Of a stretch of 64,000 nt of DNA, positions 25,198 to 34,200 are shown piece by piece. Within the stretch, counting starts at the first letter, position 1, and each line of letters begins with the position of its first letter. The notes under the pieces were generated by a model. The model saw only the letters and a program-made list of their open reading frames with translations, ran no database searches and was not told the DNA's origin. This DNA is from Rhizobium sp. RU33A. GTDB lineage: Bacteria > Pseudomonadota > Alphaproteobacteria > Rhizobiales > Rhizobiaceae. Location: the NCBI RefSeq assembly GCF_900156055.1, contig NZ_FTMQ01000002.1, forward strand, positions 682,001 through 746,000, written 5' to 3'. A program made the translations under genes and the position numbers.

Positions 25198-25223
25198 AGG
25201 GCCGCCCTTTGGGTGGCCCTTTC
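25198..25223. terminator. terminator between the PepSY and HEAT-repeat genes
   Basis: AGGGCCGCCC pairs with GGGTGGCCCT (one G-U) around a TTT loop, followed by TT. It lies between convergent genes and may serve both. Confidence 0.75.
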
Positions 25224-25237
25224 CCGTTTCCGGAGGC

Positions 25238-26341
25238 TCAATTTTCGAGATGGACTTCGAAGGATTGCCGCGCGGCTGAGCGACCGTTGAGGAAGATCTC
25301 CAGCGCATGTGTTCCGGCGTGATAGACGCGCGTCGTGATCGGCCGAAAGGCATGGCGCTTTGCGATGGTCGCGCTTTCACCCGGCTTCAGCTGAAGGCTC
25401 TTGCCCTTGAAGACCTTGGGCGAAAGCGATCCGTCCTTCTTCTGGTGATGGATGGCGTAGTCGACCAGCACCGTGCGTGCCTCGCTGCCGCTGTTGCGGA
25501 GGTGCACCTCGAAGCCGAGCTCTCCTGGGAAAGCCACATGGTCTTTCTCGAGCCTGAGCGTTGCCGTCACGTCGGTGAGTGGCGCAAAGCCGAAGTTGGC
25601 GAGGGCCTTGCCATGGCCCTTCTTGATCAGCGTGCGCGAGGCGTGCTTCAGCAGCCAGAGCCGATCTTTTGAAGCATCAACCTTATGGCGCTCGACGAAA
25701 TCGGCGACCAGATCCGGGTGATCCTTGGCAATGTCGTTGAGACTGTTGGCGACCGAGCGCCGGACGTAGTCCTCGGGGTCGTCAATCAGGGCTTCGAGGA
25801 TCGGCAGGATCGGTTTCGGGTCCTTCACCAGGGCGGGCAGGCGCATGGCCCAGGGCAGGCGGGGGCGGGTGCCTTCGCTGGCGAGACGCCTGACATGGTG
25901 GTTCGGGTCGCTCACCCAGCCGGCGATGATCGCCATCGCTTTTTCCTGTTCCTCGGCGATGAAGGGGCGGATGCCGAATTCGCCGGTGAAATGCGGCGTC
26001 AGCGCCTTGAGGAGGCCGAGTGCGGCGTTCAGATGACCCCGGCCGTGGGCGGCGACATATTGGTTGAAGGAGAGGAGCGCCCAGCCGCTGAGGCCCGCGC
26101 GATCCGGTGCCGGCAGGCAGGCGTGCAGCATTGTGGCCGCTTGATCGAAATCAGAAGGCAGATGTCGGTGCAGGGCATCGGCAATGCATTGGCCGCGCTG
26201 CATCAGTTCCAGCCCGTCGATGAAAGGCAGGATGTCGTCGAGGAAGGCGGCTTGATCGAAGTGGCCCCAGGCCCGCGCAAGGGCATCAGCCGTGTCGCGG
26301 GCGGTGTGGGGGCCGATCAGGTGTTTCAGCGGCTCGGCCAT
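25238..26341 (-). CDS. DNA alkylation repair (AlkD-like HEAT-repeat) protein
   Basis: A 367-residue alpha-solenoid protein. The middle contains HEAT-like helices such as WVSDPNHHVRRLASEGTRPRLPW and ALIDDPEDYVRRSVANSLNDIAKDHPD, which match the AlkD/AlkC-type DNA alkylation repair family. The C-terminal ~90 residues (VAFPGELGFEVHLRNSG and onward) form a beta-rich extension. AlkD-type proteins excise cationic alkylated bases, but the catalytic Asp cannot be assigned with certainty here. It starts 6 bp after the monooxygenase-like gene, in one operon, divergent from a WYL regulator. Confidence 0.82.
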   Translation of the reverse strand: MAEPLKHLIGPHTARDTADALARAWGHFDQAAFLDDILPFIDGLELMQRGQCIADALHRHLPSDFDQAATMLHACLPAPDRAGLSGWALLSFNQYVAAHGRGHLNAALGLLKALTPHFTGEFGIRPFIAEEQEKAMAIIAGWVSDPNHHVRRLASEGTRPRLPWAMRLPALVKDPKPILPILEALIDDPEDYVRRSVANSLNDIAKDHPDLVADFVERHKVDASKDRLWLLKHASRTLIKKGHGKALANFGFAPLTDVTATLRLEKDHVAFPGELGFEVHLRNSGSEARTVLVDYAIHHQKKDGSLSPKVFKGKSLQLKPGESATIAKRHAFRPITTRVYHAGTHALEIFLNGRSAARQSFEVHLEN

Positions 26342-26347
26342 GATCGC

Positions 26348-26647
26348 TCAGATCGTTCCCTTGGTTTCGAAATGCTGCATCAGGGTAACACCCGTGGTCG
26401 CGGCCATGTAAGGGGCGAAGGCCGGGTCGGCCTGAACTTTCGCGGCTGCCGCGTCGGCGCTTTCCTTGTCGGTCCATTCGACGAGATCGACGATCATGTC
26501 GCGCTGGTCCAGAGAGTTCAGCGCCCGCCAGCTGACGAAGCCGGGATAGGTGTTGACTGCCGCCATAGCGGCACGTCGTGCCTGGTCTGCCGCCGGCCTG
26601 TCGGTTACGGTGCAGACGGCGATTTCGAGGATGGTGTTCGTGGTCAT
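26348..26647 (-). CDS. ABM-fold (antibiotic biosynthesis monooxygenase-like) protein
   Basis: A 99-residue protein with the ferredoxin-like alpha/beta layout of the ABM/Dabb families: a first strand ILEIAVCTV, a helix AADQARRAAMAAVNTYPG, FVSWRAL, then VDLVEWTDKESA. No metal or flavin motif is visible and family members are often cofactor-free. The start at 26647 has GGGAG 6-8 bases upstream. First of a two-gene operon with the AlkD-like gene and divergent from the WYL regulator 84 bp away. WYL regulators often control such neighbours. Confidence 0.72.
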   Translation of the reverse strand: MTTNTILEIAVCTVTDRPAADQARRAAMAAVNTYPGFVSWRALNSLDQRDMIVDLVEWTDKESADAAAAKVQADPAFAPYMAATTGVTLMQHFETKGTI

Positions 26648-26731
26648 CTGGCTCTCCCGTGGTTGGTCACGGCTTGACCTAACACGACCCAACTGACAAC
26701 CTTCTGGCCATTACCTTCGAGGGAGGCATAC

Positions 26732-27409
26732 ATGCGCCCCGCCGACCGCCTGTTCCGGATCATTCAGCTTATGCGCGCGACGGGTCGCGCCATGACGGCA
26801 GCCGAGATCGCCGAGAAGATGGAGGTCGCGCCACGCACCATCTACCGCGACATGGATCACCTGATCGCCTCGGGCGCTCCGATCGAAGGAGAGCGCGGCG
26901 TCGGCTACATGCTGCGCGAGGCCTTCGATGCCCCGCCGCTCACCTTCACCTTCGAGCAGCTGGAGGCGCTGGCGTTTGGGCTCCGCGCCGTCGAGATGCT
27001 TGGCGATCCGAGGCTCGGCCAGGCGGCGCGGGAGGCGAAGGACAAGATGCTGGCGATGCTGCCGAAGGAGCACGCCGAACGGCTGATCTCCGCGCCGATC
27101 CACGCCTTCCGGTCATCGGCCCAGCCGGAGGTGCCGGCCTGCCTCGGCGATGTCCGCTCGGCGCTATCGGCCAAGCGCAAGGTCTGGATCGCCTATCACT
27201 CGCTGCCCGGTGAGCGCAGCCAGCGTGTCGTCTGGCCGCTGGGGCTCGCCGCCTTCGGCGCGATCTGGGTGATGACGGCCTGGTGCGAGATGCGCGCCGG
27301 CTTCCGCGACTTCCGCCTCGACCGGGTCGAGGACTGGAAAGTGATGCCGGACCGTTTCGAGCCTGAGCCGCATCAGACATACCAGGCTTATGTGAAGCAG
27401 CTCAGCTGA
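26732..27409 (+). CDS. WYL-domain transcriptional regulator (YafY-type)
   Basis: A 225-residue regulator. The N-terminal HTH reads RLFRIIQLMRATGRAMTAAEIAEKM with recognition region VAPRTIYRDMDHL, and the C-terminal WYL region reads RKVWIAYHSLPGERSQRVVWPLGL and CEMRAGFRDFRLDRVEDW. The start has GGAGG 5 bases upstream. It is divergent from the ABM-fold/AlkD-like operon, which it probably regulates. The ligand is unknown; many WYL proteins sense nucleic acid fragments or nucleotides, which would fit a DNA repair neighbour. Confidence 0.9.
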   Translation: MRPADRLFRIIQLMRATGRAMTAAEIAEKMEVAPRTIYRDMDHLIASGAPIEGERGVGYMLREAFDAPPLTFTFEQLEALAFGLRAVEMLGDPRLGQAAREAKDKMLAMLPKEHAERLISAPIHAFRSSAQPEVPACLGDVRSALSAKRKVWIAYHSLPGERSQRVVWPLGLAAFGAIWVMTAWCEMRAGFRDFRLDRVEDWKVMPDRFEPEPHQTYQAYVKQLS

Positions 27410-27410
27410 G

Positions 27411-27436
27411 TTTTGCTGCAGAGCAGAAATTTTTTT
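27411..27436 (+). terminator. terminator after the WYL regulator gene
   Basis: TTTTGCT pairs with AGCAGAA (one G-U) around GCAG, followed by a run of seven T. It starts right after the stop codon. Confidence 0.75.
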
Positions 27437-27518
27437 ATGCAGATCTCCTAATTTCCCTAAAAATCAACAGGTCTGAGCAGATAGGTGGAGGCACGAAAGC
27501 AACTCCCGAAAGACGCCT

Positions 27519-29342
27519 ATGAAACACCTGAGAGTCTCCCGCAAGCTGACTTTGGCATTCGCCTCTGTCCTGTTCGTTGTCATCGCCTTCTGCTCCGTGG
27601 CATTTGTGTCGATGCAGCGGATCCATGAGGCGACACTGGCCAATCAGCAGACGCAGTCGGTCCTGAAGTTATCAAGTCAGATACTTGCGACGCTGGTCGA
27701 GCACCAGAATGCCATGCGAGGCTTTGTCGCCAGTCTGAATGAGGAATTCATCGAGCGCATGGCAAAGTATGGCGATGCTGTGCCGCCGCTCATGACTGAG
27801 CTTGAGCAGAAGCTCAGCAAAACGGAAGCCGAAACCTATCTCCCGCCGGCACGCCAGGCGATACAGACGTTCTACGCTCAGCTCGATGCGACGGTCGCCA
27901 ACGCACGCGATCCCGCGACGATTGAAGAGACCCGCAGCAAGATTGCGACCACCGCACGCCTGAGCGACATCCGCAAGGCGCTCACGGCTCTCGACGAAGC
28001 GAGCCAGAAAGTTGCCGACGAACGAACGGCTTCACTGAACGCGGCGTTCGAGACGGGTACCAAGACCCTGATTGCCGGGGGGCTGACCGCTGCCCTCATC
28101 GCCGTTGCCATGGGCATCCTCCTGATACGCAGCCTCGCAACCCCGCTTCGCGGCATGACTGTCGCCATGCGCAAGCTGGCTGAAGGTGACACCGCCATCG
28201 ACACTCCTGCGATGGGGCGTCGTGATGAGCTTGGCTCCATGGCCGCCGCAGTGGAAGTCTTCCGCGCCAACGCAATTGCTGCCCGGAAACTCGAGGCCGA
28301 TTCGAAGCAGCAGCAATCCTTGACCGAGGCCGAACGCGCCGAGCGGGCAAGACTGGATCAGGCTCGCTCCGAGACGATGACCCAGGCAACCGCAACCTTG
28401 GCAGGCGGTCTGGCAGAACTCGCAAAGGGCAATCTCACGGTCCGCCTGGAGCAGCCTTTCGCCGAGGAATTCGAGACATTGCGCAAGGACTTCAACGAAG
28501 CCGTCTCGCAGCTTGCCGAAACACTTTCCGCCGTCGCTCACGCTACGAACTCGATCGACACTGGTAGCCGTGAGATCAGTGGCAGCACGAATGATCTGTC
28601 ACGACGCACCGAGCAGCAGGCTGCATCGCTCGAAGAGACGGCGGCTGCGCTCGACGAAATCACGGTCAATGTCCGTCATGCTTCAAACCGCGTGGAGGAG
28701 GCCCGCGCCGCTGCATCGGATGCCGCACACAGTGCCGAGACTTCCGGCACCGTTGTTGCCAACGCCGTCGAAGCCATGGGACGTATCGAGCAGTCGTCTC
28801 AGTCGATTTCCAACATCATCGGTGTGATTGACGAGATTGCCTTCCAGACCAACCTTCTGGCCCTCAATGCGGGCGTTGAAGCGGCCCGTGCCGGCGACGC
28901 CGGCAAGGGATTTGCGGTTGTCGCCCAGGAAGTCCGCGAACTTGCACAGCGGTCAGCGCAAGCTGCTCGTGAAATCAAGGACCTGATACGGGTTTCGACC
29001 GAGGAAGTGTCCAATGGCGTAAAACTGGTCAGCGATACCGGTGGCGCGTTGAAGACGATCGAGAGCTTTATCACGACCGTCAACGTTCAGATGAACGCCA
29101 TTGCCACAGCTGCAAAGGAACAGGCGACCGGACTGGCCGAAGTCAACACGGCCGTCAATCAAATGGACCAGTTCACTCAGCAGAACGCGGCAATGGTCGA
29201 GGAGACAAGTGCTGCGAGTGCTGGCCTTGCCACTGAAAGTACGCGCCTGCGCCAACTGGTTCAGCGTTTTGAGATCAGTGCCGTCAACAACAATGCCCAA
29301 GTCGACAGAGGCTATGCATCTGGGATGCGTCGCTCCGCGTAG
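27519..29342 (+). CDS. methyl-accepting chemotaxis protein
   Basis: Chemoreceptor of 607 residues. Transmembrane 1 covers about residues 10-30 (LTLAFASVLFVVIAFCSVAF). A helical periplasmic domain resembling CHASE3/four-helix sensors follows, then transmembrane 2 near 188-208 (LIAGGLTAALIAVAMGILLI), a HAMP domain, a second HAMP-like stretch (AELAKGNLTVRLEQPF), and the signalling hairpin tip IGVIDEIAFQTNLLALNAGV. Two methylation-helix regions flank the tip. The C-terminus (YASGMRRSA) lacks a CheR-tethering pentapeptide. It stands alone between two terminators. Confidence 0.93.
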   Translation: MKHLRVSRKLTLAFASVLFVVIAFCSVAFVSMQRIHEATLANQQTQSVLKLSSQILATLVEHQNAMRGFVASLNEEFIERMAKYGDAVPPLMTELEQKLSKTEAETYLPPARQAIQTFYAQLDATVANARDPATIEETRSKIATTARLSDIRKALTALDEASQKVADERTASLNAAFETGTKTLIAGGLTAALIAVAMGILLIRSLATPLRGMTVAMRKLAEGDTAIDTPAMGRRDELGSMAAAVEVFRANAIAARKLEADSKQQQSLTEAERAERARLDQARSETMTQATATLAGGLAELAKGNLTVRLEQPFAEEFETLRKDFNEAVSQLAETLSAVAHATNSIDTGSREISGSTNDLSRRTEQQAASLEETAAALDEITVNVRHASNRVEEARAAASDAAHSAETSGTVVANAVEAMGRIEQSSQSISNIIGVIDEIAFQTNLLALNAGVEAARAGDAGKGFAVVAQEVRELAQRSAQAAREIKDLIRVSTEEVSNGVKLVSDTGGALKTIESFITTVNVQMNAIATAAKEQATGLAEVNTAVNQMDQFTQQNAAMVEETSAASAGLATESTRLRQLVQRFEISAVNNNAQVDRGYASGMRRSA

Positions 29343-29396
29343 CAGGCAGGGGACCTCCGTTAGGCGGAAGCCCTTGTTCGAACATCAAAACCAAGC

Positions 29397-29425
29397 AGCC
29401 TCGACCTTAACGGGTCGGGGCTTTT
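29397..29425. terminator. terminator between the chemoreceptor and MttB-like genes
   Basis: AGCCTCGACC pairs with GGTCGGGGCT (10 bp, one G-U) around TTAACG, followed by TTT. It lies between convergent genes. Confidence 0.82.
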
Positions 29426-29468
29426 GTCTGTCGGGAAATCTTCGCGTTTCCCGGTTGGATTCCATTCC

Positions 29469-31055
29469 TCAGAAATCCGTCGCAACCCCGCCCTCGGCCT
29501 TGCGTTTCGCCACGAAGGCGTCGAGTTCTTCCTCGACGGCCGGGTCGATCGGCGGGCGCTCGTACGTGGCGAGCTTCTCCTTGAAGACGCGGTTGGCGTG
29601 GTCATAAGTGGTCGGCCGGCCGGCGTCGGTCCAGGTCTCGAAATTGCGCCAGTCCGAGAGGATCGGCGAATAGAAGGCCGTCTCGTAGCGGGCCAGCGTG
29701 TGGGCGGTGCCGAAGAAGTGCCCGCCCGGGCCGACTTCGCGCACGGCATCCAGCGCCAGCGCATCCTGGCTGACATCGAGGGGCGTCAGGAATTCCGCCA
29801 CCATCTGCAGCATGTCGACGTCGAGAATGAATTTTTCGAACGAAGCCGTCAGGCCACCCTCGGACCAGCCGGCCGAATGCATGATGAAATTGCCGCCGCC
29901 TTGCGTCAGCGCCCAGAGCGAGAAGGCGCTCTCATAGGCTGCCTGGGCGTCCAGCGTGTTGGCAGCGTTGGTATTCGAGGTGCGGTAGGGAATGCCGTAG
30001 CGGCGCGCGAGCTGGCCGCCGACGATCACGGCCTTCATGTATTCGGGCGTGCCGAAGGCCGGTGCGCCGGTCTTCATGTCGACATTCGAGGTGAAGCCGC
30101 CATAGACAACAGGGGCGCCGCGCTTGATCATTTGGGTGAAGGCGATGCCGCACAGAGCTTCGGCATTCTGCTGGACGACAGCGCCGGCAATCGTGACGGG
30201 GGCCATGGCACCGGCGAGCGTGAACGGCGTCATGACGACGACCTGGCCGCGCGACGACATTTCGATGATGCCCTGAAGCATCGGGCCGTCTAGGCGGAGC
30301 GGCGAAGACGAGTTGATGATGGTAAAGAGCGAGGGCTCGGTCTCCATCTGCTCCATGGAGACGCCACGGCCAATGCGGGCGATCTCGATGGCGTCGAGAT
30401 TGCGCTGCTTGCCGAGCGAATAGCAGTGGAACACCTTGTCGGTCAGCTTCACCATGTCGGAGAGGCAGTCGAGGTGGCGGACCGAGGCGTGGATGTCGAT
30501 CGGCTCGACCGGATAACCGCCGGTCGTGTGGATGACGTCGTAGCACTGAGCAAGTTTGACCAGCTTGCGGAAGTCTTCCTGGTTGCCGGCGCGGCGACCG
30601 CCTTCGCGATCCGCGACGAAGGGGGCGGAAGCGATCTGGGCGAAGACCAGATTGTTGCCGCCCATCTTGACGTTGCGCTCTGGATTGCGGGCGAACATCT
30701 GGAATTCGCGCGGGGCGGACGCAATCATGTCCATGATCAGGTTGCGGTCGAAGCGGACGCGATCCGATCCCTCCGTCACCTCTGCGCCATGCGCCTTCAT
30801 AATGGCGCGCGCCTCGGGCAGCATGATGTCCATGCCGATCTCTTCGAGAATGGTGAGCGATGCCTCATGCATGTCGTCGAGGGCTGCGGGATCGAGAAGC
30901 TCGGTCTTGGTCAGGCGATTGACGAGATTGCGATACTTGCCGGCAGTACCCGTGCGGCTTCTGTCGCCGCCCCGACCGCCGGTGCGCCTGCGGCGTTCTC
31001 CGCCGGCAGATGGGGTTTCAGTCTCGGACAAGGCGGGAGTGCTAATGTCGCTCAT
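29469..31055 (-). CDS. trimethylamine methyltransferase (MttB) family protein, non-pyrrolysine
   Basis: A 528-residue corrinoid-type methyltransferase homologue. Family stretches include HEASLTILEEIGMDI, HTTGGYPVEPIDIH, MVKLTDKVFHCYSLGKQ, GAPVVYGGFTSNVDMKTGAP and GGHFFGTAHTLARYETAFY. The reading frame has no internal amber codon, so it is a non-pyrrolysine member; known relatives demethylate glycine betaine or other quaternary amines. The first ~40 residues are low-complexity, rich in Arg and Gly (GGERRRRTGGRGGDRSR), which is unusual for an enzyme. No corrinoid protein or reductive activator gene is adjacent. Confidence 0.87.
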   Translation of the reverse strand: MSDISTPALSETETPSAGGERRRRTGGRGGDRSRTGTAGKYRNLVNRLTKTELLDPAALDDMHEASLTILEEIGMDIMLPEARAIMKAHGAEVTEGSDRVRFDRNLIMDMIASAPREFQMFARNPERNVKMGGNNLVFAQIASAPFVADREGGRRAGNQEDFRKLVKLAQCYDVIHTTGGYPVEPIDIHASVRHLDCLSDMVKLTDKVFHCYSLGKQRNLDAIEIARIGRGVSMEQMETEPSLFTIINSSSPLRLDGPMLQGIIEMSSRGQVVVMTPFTLAGAMAPVTIAGAVVQQNAEALCGIAFTQMIKRGAPVVYGGFTSNVDMKTGAPAFGTPEYMKAVIVGGQLARRYGIPYRTSNTNAANTLDAQAAYESAFSLWALTQGGGNFIMHSAGWSEGGLTASFEKFILDVDMLQMVAEFLTPLDVSQDALALDAVREVGPGGHFFGTAHTLARYETAFYSPILSDWRNFETWTDAGRPTTYDHANRVFKEKLATYERPPIDPAVEEELDAFVAKRKAEGGVATDF

Positions 31056-31279
31056 GGTCGATCCATTGTGTCAATCTCGACATCAAGTCTCGCAGGTTCG
31101 GAAGCCAAAAGGCATTGCCGTTTGCGACGAAAAACCGGCTCATCTGGAACAGTGGTGCGGCTGAGGTGACCGGTCAGCGATACGCGTTCATTCTGCTTCG
31201 CTTTTAAAGCTTTGGATGGTGGCTCGCTTACCCGCTGTTTACCATTCCGCGTCATTGATCGGAGGAGGGAGAAACTGAT

Positions 31280-34200
31280 TTGATCCGGGGAAGCGACTTG
31301 CTGGACTTGGTCTGCGACAAGATCGCGGTGCTCGATCTGCCTTCCTACGTGAAGGACAGCGAGCTGCGCTATGTCGCAGTCAATGCGGCCTTTGCCGACC
31401 TGCACAACCTGTCGGTCGAGAGCTTCGTCGGTCGCAGCGATCGGGAAATCTTAGGCGGCGATCTGGACGCCCTGCGCGACGATCGCGAGCGGCGGGTTCT
31501 CGTGTTCGGGGAAGACGAGGCGCTGCAGCTGCGGGCTGAACCGGGCGGACCGACGCGGGTCCTGCATATAGAACGTTTCTTTGACGACGACGACCGGATC
31601 TATCTCTTCGCTTTCATGGAGGAGAAGAGAGCCGCGACACCATCCGGCCCATCGGCCGATCCCGCGGCTCTCGGCAGGCTGCCCTCCATCGCGCTCTTTC
31701 AGGCCGTTCTCGAGCAATATCCCATCGCGACCTATGTTCGCAGCGCCGATCACCGGCTGCTCTTTGCCAATTGCGTCTATTCGCAGATGGTCGGACGGCC
31801 CATCGAGGATCTCCTGGGCCGTACCGAACAAGAAAACTTCCCCGAGCTCGGCCAGGAATATTTCGAGGGCAACCAGCGTGTCCTCGAATGCGGTGTGACA
31901 GAGGAATATCAGGACAATTTCATCCGGGCTGACGGAACGCGAATCCCCGTACTCAGCCGCACCGGGGCTGTCACGGGACCGGATGGCGAGCGCTATATCG
32001 TCGGTTCTATCACCGACCTATCGCCACTCAGGGACGAGCAGGAGAAGCTGGAGAGCGTCCGGCAGGAATCAGAAGCATTGCAATCGCAGCTTCATAGCCT
32101 GATGGCGTCGTTGCCGGTTGGCATCATCGTCCTCGATCCCGATTTGCAGATTTCCTTCGCCAATGCGGCGGCCGTCGAGATGACGGAATTCGATGCCTCG
32201 CAGAAACTGGAGGGCATGTCCTATCGGGATTTCCTGACGCGGGCGATGGTCCGCACCATGCCCAACCTTCCTTCGGAAGAAATCGACGAGCGCGTCGCCT
32301 ATCGCATCGAACAGGTGCTCAGTCTCGCCGAGGGGCCGCTGGTCGACGTGAAGACGCCGTCGGGGCGGGCGCTTGCCGGCGGAAGCCGCCGCCTTGAGGG
32401 CGGACGCATCCTTTTGACCTATACCGACGTCTCCGACATCTATCAGCGCGAAGAAGAGACGCTGCTTTATCGCGCGGCGCTCGAGCAGATGCCGGTGCCT
32501 GTTTTCATCCGCAATCCGGATCGCCGGATGATCTATGTGAACAAGGCCTATGAGGACCTTCACGGCCAGCGTCGGGAAGATATCTACGGGCTGACAGAAG
32601 AAGAACTCTGGCCAGAGAATGGTCAGATCATGAAGGAGGAAAACCTCCGGATCTTTGCGACCGGTGAAATGATCGAGAAGAACCGGGAAGTCGTCGTCCG
32701 CGACGGTCAGGAAATCTCGGTCATCACGCGCCTGAGCCGGATCACCACGGCGCAGAACAAGCATTACCTCGTCGGCTCGGTCAACGACATCTCGATGCTC
32801 AAGAAGGGGCAGGAGGCTCTGGTCGCGGCACAGGCGCGCGCCGAGGCGCTCTACGCCGATATCGTCTCGATGCTGCAGGTCATGCCAGTTGGCGTGGTGA
32901 TCATCAATTCCGACTACATGGTCGAGTTCGCCAACGAGAAGTGCCGGGACATCTGGCGTTGGCCGGCTGACATGCAGCTGAGCGGGTTGAGCTTCCGGTC
33001 CTATTGCGAACAGAACCACAAGCTCGGCTATGCCTGGCCGGGTGTCGAGTTCGAGGAGGGCTATCGCGCGCGCATAGCGCAGTTCGAGGCGCTGGAAGGC
33101 TCGCATGTCAACGAACTCGCCTATGACGATGGCAAGTTCGTTCTGGCAACGATCACGCGCTTGCATGACCGCAAGATTCTGCTCACCTATTCCGATCTCA
33201 CCGAAATGCGCCAGCGCGAACGCGAGATCGACGAGGCACAGCAAAAGCTGGAGCGGCTCGGCCGCTTCGTTCAGGAATCCATGCGGATGATGACGCAGGG
33301 CCTGATGATGATCGAGCAAGGCCGGATCGCGGAGGTCAATCCGTCCTTCAGCCGCATCCTGGATCTGCCCGAGAGCCTGGTGACCTCTGGCGCAAACTGG
33401 CGGCCGATCTTCGAGTACTGTGCGGCGCGCGGCGATTTCGGCGACGATGCAAGCAGCATCTTGCAGCAGTGGCAATCGGCGCTCCAGAGCGCAAACGCCG
33501 TCTCGACCAATTTCCTCGTCGATGGCAAGACCTGGGTCAAGCTGGAAGCGACCTTCGGTGGCAACCGCAGTTGCGTCGTGGTGCTGACCGATTTTACTGA
33601 GCTCAAGGAGCGCGAAGCAAAGCTCGAGGTCCTGCTTGCGCGCAGCGAGGCGGCCGACAAGGCGAAGTCCGACTTCCTCGCCAATATGAGCCACGAGATC
33701 CGCACGCCGATGAATGGCGTTCTCGGCATGGCGGAGCTGCTCTCCAAGTCCGAACTCGACAGCCGCCAGAAGACCTTCGTCGACATCATGGTGAAGTCCG
33801 GCAATGCGTTGCTGACCATCATCAACGACATTCTTGATTTCTCGAAGATCGATGCCGGACAGTTGAAGCTGCGCAAATCGCCCTTCGATCCGGTGGAAGC
33901 CATCGAGGATGTGGCGACGCTGCTGTCTGCCGCGGCTGCCGAAAAGGATATCGAACTCGTGGTCTCCGGTGACCAGAAGGTGCGCCACACCTTCATGGGC
34001 GATCCGGGGCGCTTCCGGCAGATCGTCACGAACCTGCTCGGGAATGCGATCAAGTTCACCGAGAAGGGCCACGTGCATGTCGAGGTGTCCGCGGACGCCA
34101 TAGCGGAGGGGCAGGCGATCCTGAAGCTGCGCATCGAGGACACCGGCATCGGCATCCCCCAGGACATGCAGGCGAAGATCTTTGAAAAATTCTCACAGGT

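Noticed and set aside
29469..31055. Pyrrolysine-containing MttB
   Set aside because: The reading frame has no internal amber codon.
32069..34078. A 669-codon minus-strand frame opposite the hybrid kinase
   Set aside because: Shadow of PAS and kinase domains on the plus strand.
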